Assembly: GCA_023441255.1 (NCBI GenBank) | Contig: JAEZPW010000326.1 | Span: 1 to 19,674, forward strand | Direction of reading: 5' to 3' | Source of the DNA: Acidobacteriota bacterium | Lineage (GTDB): Bacteria > Acidobacteriota > Terriglobia > Terriglobales > Acidobacteriaceae | DNA length: 19,674 nt | The notes under the pieces: model-generated | What the model was told of the DNA's origin: nothing | Seen by the model: the letters and a program-made list of their open reading frames with translations, nothing else | Database searches by the model: none | Position numbers and translations under genes: made by a program | In this document: positions 17,370 to 19,674 of the stretch, piece by piece | Numbering within the stretch: the stretch's first letter is position 1 | Layout of the letters: each line of letters starts with the position of its first letter

Positions 17370-18122
17370 TCAGTACTTCACGATTTTCGCGAAGCTATCC
17401 GGCTTCAAACTAGCTCCACCCACCAGCGCGCCGTCGATCTCTTCCTGCGACATCAATTCGCGCGCGTTCTCTGGCTTTACGCTCCCACCGTAGAGGATTC
17501 GCAGTTTCTTCGCATATTCGTCGCCGAAAGCCTTGGCCGCTTCACCGCGGATGGTCTCGTGCGCCGATGCCGCGATCTCGGGTGTCGCGGTTTTTCCGGT
17601 TCCAATCGCCCAGACCGGTTCATATGCGATCACCATCTTCGCGGCTTTCTTGCCGGAGATTCCGCGGAAAGCGCCCGTGCACTGCCGGCGAAGGATGTCG
17701 TCCGTCAAGCCGGCTTCGCGCTCTTCCAGAACCTCACCCACGCAGAGAATCGGCGTCAGTCCCGCTTCCAGCGAAACTTCGAGTTTGCGGTTCACCATGT
17801 CGTCGGTCTCACCGAAGTAATCTCGCCGCTCCGAGTGCCCGATGATCACGTGTGTGCAACCAGTGGCCAGCAACATGCCCGTCGAAATCTCGCCGGTGTA
17901 GGCGCCTTCCTTTTCCCAGTACACGTCCTGGGCGCCGACCATCACGTTCGAGCCGCGTGCCACCTCGGCAGCAACTACCAGGTCGATGAACGGCGGGCAC
18001 ACCACGATTTCGTCGCGGTCGTGGTCCTGCACCAGTGGCAGGAAGTCATTGAAGAACGCGAGCGTTTCTTCAGGGTCTTTGAACATCTTCCAGTTGGCGG
18101 CGATCAGCTTTTTTCTGGCCAT
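17370..18122 (-). CDS. tpiA: Triosephosphate isomerase
   Basis: A 250-residue glycolytic enzyme interconverting dihydroxyacetone phosphate and glyceraldehyde 3-phosphate. The ATG at 18122 gives the standard start MARKKLIAANWKMF; the longer open frame to 18209 lies inside the upstream gene. Catalytic residues are all present: N10 and K12 (AANWK), H96 (VIIGHSERR) and E168 (VIAYEPVWAIGTGKTA), plus the phosphate-binding LYGGSVKPEN. Length is typical. The Shine-Dalgarno is weak and purine-rich (GAGAGAAAGAGAG). It begins 20 nt after the macro-domain gene and is therefore likely transcribed with it and with pgk. Confidence 0.98.
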   Translation of the reverse strand: MARKKLIAANWKMFKDPEETLAFFNDFLPLVQDHDRDEIVVCPPFIDLVVAAEVARGSNVMVGAQDVYWEKEGAYTGEISTGMLLATGCTHVIIGHSERRDYFGETDDMVNRKLEVSLEAGLTPILCVGEVLEEREAGLTDDILRRQCTGAFRGISGKKAAKMVIAYEPVWAIGTGKTATPEIAASAHETIRGEAAKAFGDEYAKKLRILYGGSVKPENARELMSQEEIDGALVGGASLKPDSFAKIVKY

Positions 18123-18142
18123 CTCTCTCTTTCTCTCGATCA

Positions 18143-18712
18143 CTAGTGTGCCGCGGCCTCGATCTCCCGTGCCGCTTGCAGATAAATGTTGTACGCATCG
18201 GCGCCCCACAAGACGAACCGAACCAATCTGACGTGTTCCGTTTTTCCGAGCGTTTCTACTGCTGTTTTCAAGGCAATCGGTGCAGCATCCTCCATGGGAT
18301 AGCCATACGCTCCCGTCGAAATCGACGGAAACGCGACGCTACCCAGCTTCAGCATGTCAGCGAGCAGCAAGCTGTTCCGGTAGCAATCCGCCAGTAGTCT
18401 CGGTTCGCCCGAATCACCGTCCTGGTAAATCGGCCCGACCGTATGGATCACCTTGCTTGCCTTGAGCTTTCCCCCTGTGGTCGCAACAGCTTTGCCGGAA
18501 GCAAGCGGGCCTTGGCGGTCGAGAATCCTCTTGCAGTCTTCCACGATGGCCGGTCCACCCACGCGGTGAATCGCACCGTCCACTCCGGCGCCGCCGAGAA
18601 GTGTGGAGTTCGCCGCGTTCACGATCGCGTCCGCCTGTTGCTCTGTGATGTCGCCCTCGACCAACTCCACAACTTTGTCGTTCGGAAGCGTAACGCGATG
18701 CGAGTGCTCCAT
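18143..18712 (-). CDS. Macro-domain protein, putative O-acetyl-ADP-ribose deacetylase
   Basis: A 189-residue single macro domain of the MacroD/YmdB type. The ATG at 18712 has GAGGTG 5 nt upstream. Signature blocks are GDITEQQADAIVNAANS, LLGGAGVDGAIHRVGG and the phosphate loop SISTGAYGYP. N35 and D45 match by motif and spacing the catalytic Asn and Asp of YmdB. Such enzymes hydrolyse O-acetyl-ADP-ribose and remove mono-ADP-ribose from acidic residues of proteins. It lies 66 nt after pgk and 20 nt before tpiA on the same strand, placing it inside the glycolytic operon; a metabolic reason for that position is inference. Confidence 0.92.
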   Translation of the reverse strand: MEHSHRVTLPNDKVVELVEGDITEQQADAIVNAANSTLLGGAGVDGAIHRVGGPAIVEDCKRILDRQGPLASGKAVATTGGKLKASKVIHTVGPIYQDGDSGEPRLLADCYRNSLLLADMLKLGSVAFPSISTGAYGYPMEDAAPIALKTAVETLGKTEHVRLVRFVLWGADAYNIYLQAAREIEAAAH

Positions 18713-18739
18713 GTTGCACCTCGCTGAACCGAAAGCGCA

Positions 18740-18762
18740 GGCCTGGAACTGAATACCAGGCC
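18740..18762 (-). promoter_or_regulatory. Hairpin in the pgk/macro-domain gap
   Basis: A perfect 7-bp stem, GGCCTGG/CCAGGCC with a 9-nt loop, lies in the 66-nt gap. No T-run follows on the minus strand, so complete termination is unlikely; an RNA-processing or stability role is possible. Confidence 0.35.
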
Positions 18763-18778
18763 CGCAAACACGAAAGAT

Positions 18779-19674
18779 CTACTTGTCCGTCAGTGCCGCC
18801 ACGCCCGGCAGTTCCTTGCCTTCTAGGAACTCCAGCGAGGCGCCGCCGCCAGTCGAAATATGCGTGATCTTATCCGCCACGCCGGCCTTTTTCACCGCGG
18901 CCACGCTATCGCCGCCGCCAATGATCGAGACCGCCGCACCGTTGTCGGCCACGGCCTTTGCGATTGCATTCGTACCCTTCGCAAATGCGTCCATTTCGAA
19001 AACGCCCATCGGACCATTCCAAACGATCGTGCGCGCATCGCCAATGGCATCCGAAAACAACTCGATGGTCTTCGGACCGATGTCCAGCGCCATCATGTCG
19101 GCCGGAATTTCGTCTGCCACCTTGTGACTCGCCGTTGCCTCGAACTTTTCGGCAACAACGTGGTCGACCGGCAGCAGAAATTTAATGCCGCCCTGTTTGG
19201 CCTGCTGCAGCAACTGCTTCGCAAGCTCGATCTTGTCTTCTTCGACAAGCGACTTCCCTACTTCCTTGCCCTGAGCCTTCAGGAACGTGTAGGCCATGCC
19301 ACCGCCGACGATCAGCGCATCGACTTTGCCGATCAGGTTCTGAATGACGCCGATTTTGTCGCTGACCTTGGCCCCGCCCAGAATGGCGACAAACGGACGC
19401 TGCGGGTTCTGAAGCGCCTTTCCCAGGTACTCCAGTTCCTTCGCCATCAGGAAACCAGCCGCCGATTTCTGCACAAACTTCGTGATTCCAACTGTGGATG
19501 CGTGCGCACGGTGCGCCGAACCAAACGCGTCGTTCACGTAGTAATCGGCCAATTTCGCCAGTTGTTTTGAGAAGTTCTCGTCGTTCTTCTCCTCTTCTGC
19601 GTGGAACCGGACGTTCTCCAGCAGCAGCGCCTGACCTTTTTCCAGCTTCGAGGCCATCTCCTCCGCCTCAACCC
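18779..19674 (-). CDS. pgk: Phosphoglycerate kinase (N-terminus off window)
   Basis: The last 297 residues of phosphoglycerate kinase, about three quarters of a typical 400-residue protein. The frame stays open past the internal ATG at 19657 to the window edge (VEAEEMASKL), so the true start lies outside. The visible part holds LLLENVRFHAEE, YYVNDAFGSAHRAHAS, GGAKVSDKIGVI, the nucleotide-binding region with WNGPMGVFE and the C-terminal GGGDSVAAV and STGGGASLEFLEGKELPG. The enzyme transfers phosphate from 1,3-bisphosphoglycerate to ADP in glycolysis. The gene heads a minus-strand run with the macro-domain gene and tpiA; gap may be expected upstream, but that is outside this window. Confidence 0.97.
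   Translation of the reverse strand, partial: VEAEEMASKLEKGQALLLENVRFHAEEEKNDENFSKQLAKLADYYVNDAFGSAHRAHASTVGITKFVQKSAAGFLMAKELEYLGKALQNPQRPFVAILGGAKVSDKIGVIQNLIGKVDALIVGGGMAYTFLKAQGKEVGKSLVEEDKIELAKQLLQQAKQGGIKFLLPVDHVVAEKFEATASHKVADEIPADMMALDIGPKTIELFSDAIGDARTIVWNGPMGVFEMDAFAKGTNAIAKAVADNGAAVSIIGGGDSVAAVKKAGVADKITHISTGGGASLEFLEGKELPGVAALTDK

Noticed and set aside
17559..18146. 195-residue plus-strand frame opposite tpiA
   Set aside because: Antisense shadow of tpiA; no start signal or family motif.
18860..19570. 236-residue plus-strand frame opposite pgk
   Set aside because: Antisense shadow with arginine/histidine-rich, low-complexity composition and no recognisable domain.

Overview
The window looks like chromosomal DNA of an Acidobacteriota member (Terriglobia-like). 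This is inferred from the moderately GC-rich sequence, a secreted VWFA-related protein of the type common in that phylum, long secreted proteins mixing choice-of-anchor, malectin and PKD modules, and the housekeeping gene content. No rRNA or other decisive marker is present, so the taxonomy is inference.

Region 1 (1-6652) is an extracellular carbohydrate/phosphate locus. A truncated minus-strand gene encodes a signal peptide, a malectin-like domain and the start of a probable GH26-like catalytic domain. Across a 255-bp divergent intergenic region lies a 1242-residue secreted protein with two separate phosphoesterase domains, one at each end, around choice-of-anchor, malectin, PKD and malectin modules. 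Its stop overlaps the start of a secreted clan GH-A (GH39/GH5-like) glycosidase, so the two are probably translationally coupled.

Region 2 (6653-8304) holds an initiator tRNA-Met on the minus strand with an excellent promoter and a terminator. Beyond the tRNA 3' end is a frameshifted remnant of a tyrosine recombinase. On the other side are a small SET-domain protein with post-SET zinc cysteines and a convergent STAS anti-anti-sigma factor.

Region 3 (8305-11335) has a MoaD-MoaE fusion gene overlapping a secreted VWA-domain gene, divergent from an MFS exporter. The 50-bp gap between them carries a palindrome.

Region 4 (11363-16192) has lon with a clear sigma70-type promoter, a UDP-glucose 6-dehydrogenase family gene, and a divergent isochorismatase-family hydrolase.

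Region 5 (16206-19674) is a central-metabolism block on the minus strand: pgk (5' end off the window), a macro-domain deacetylase, tpiA, then tRNA-Leu(GAG) and secG. It is interrupted by one plus-strand gene for a small secreted lysine-rich protein. The pgk/tpiA/secG order is widely conserved; the macro-domain gene between pgk and tpiA is the unusual member. I saw no intact mobile element, CRISPR array or rRNA gene.
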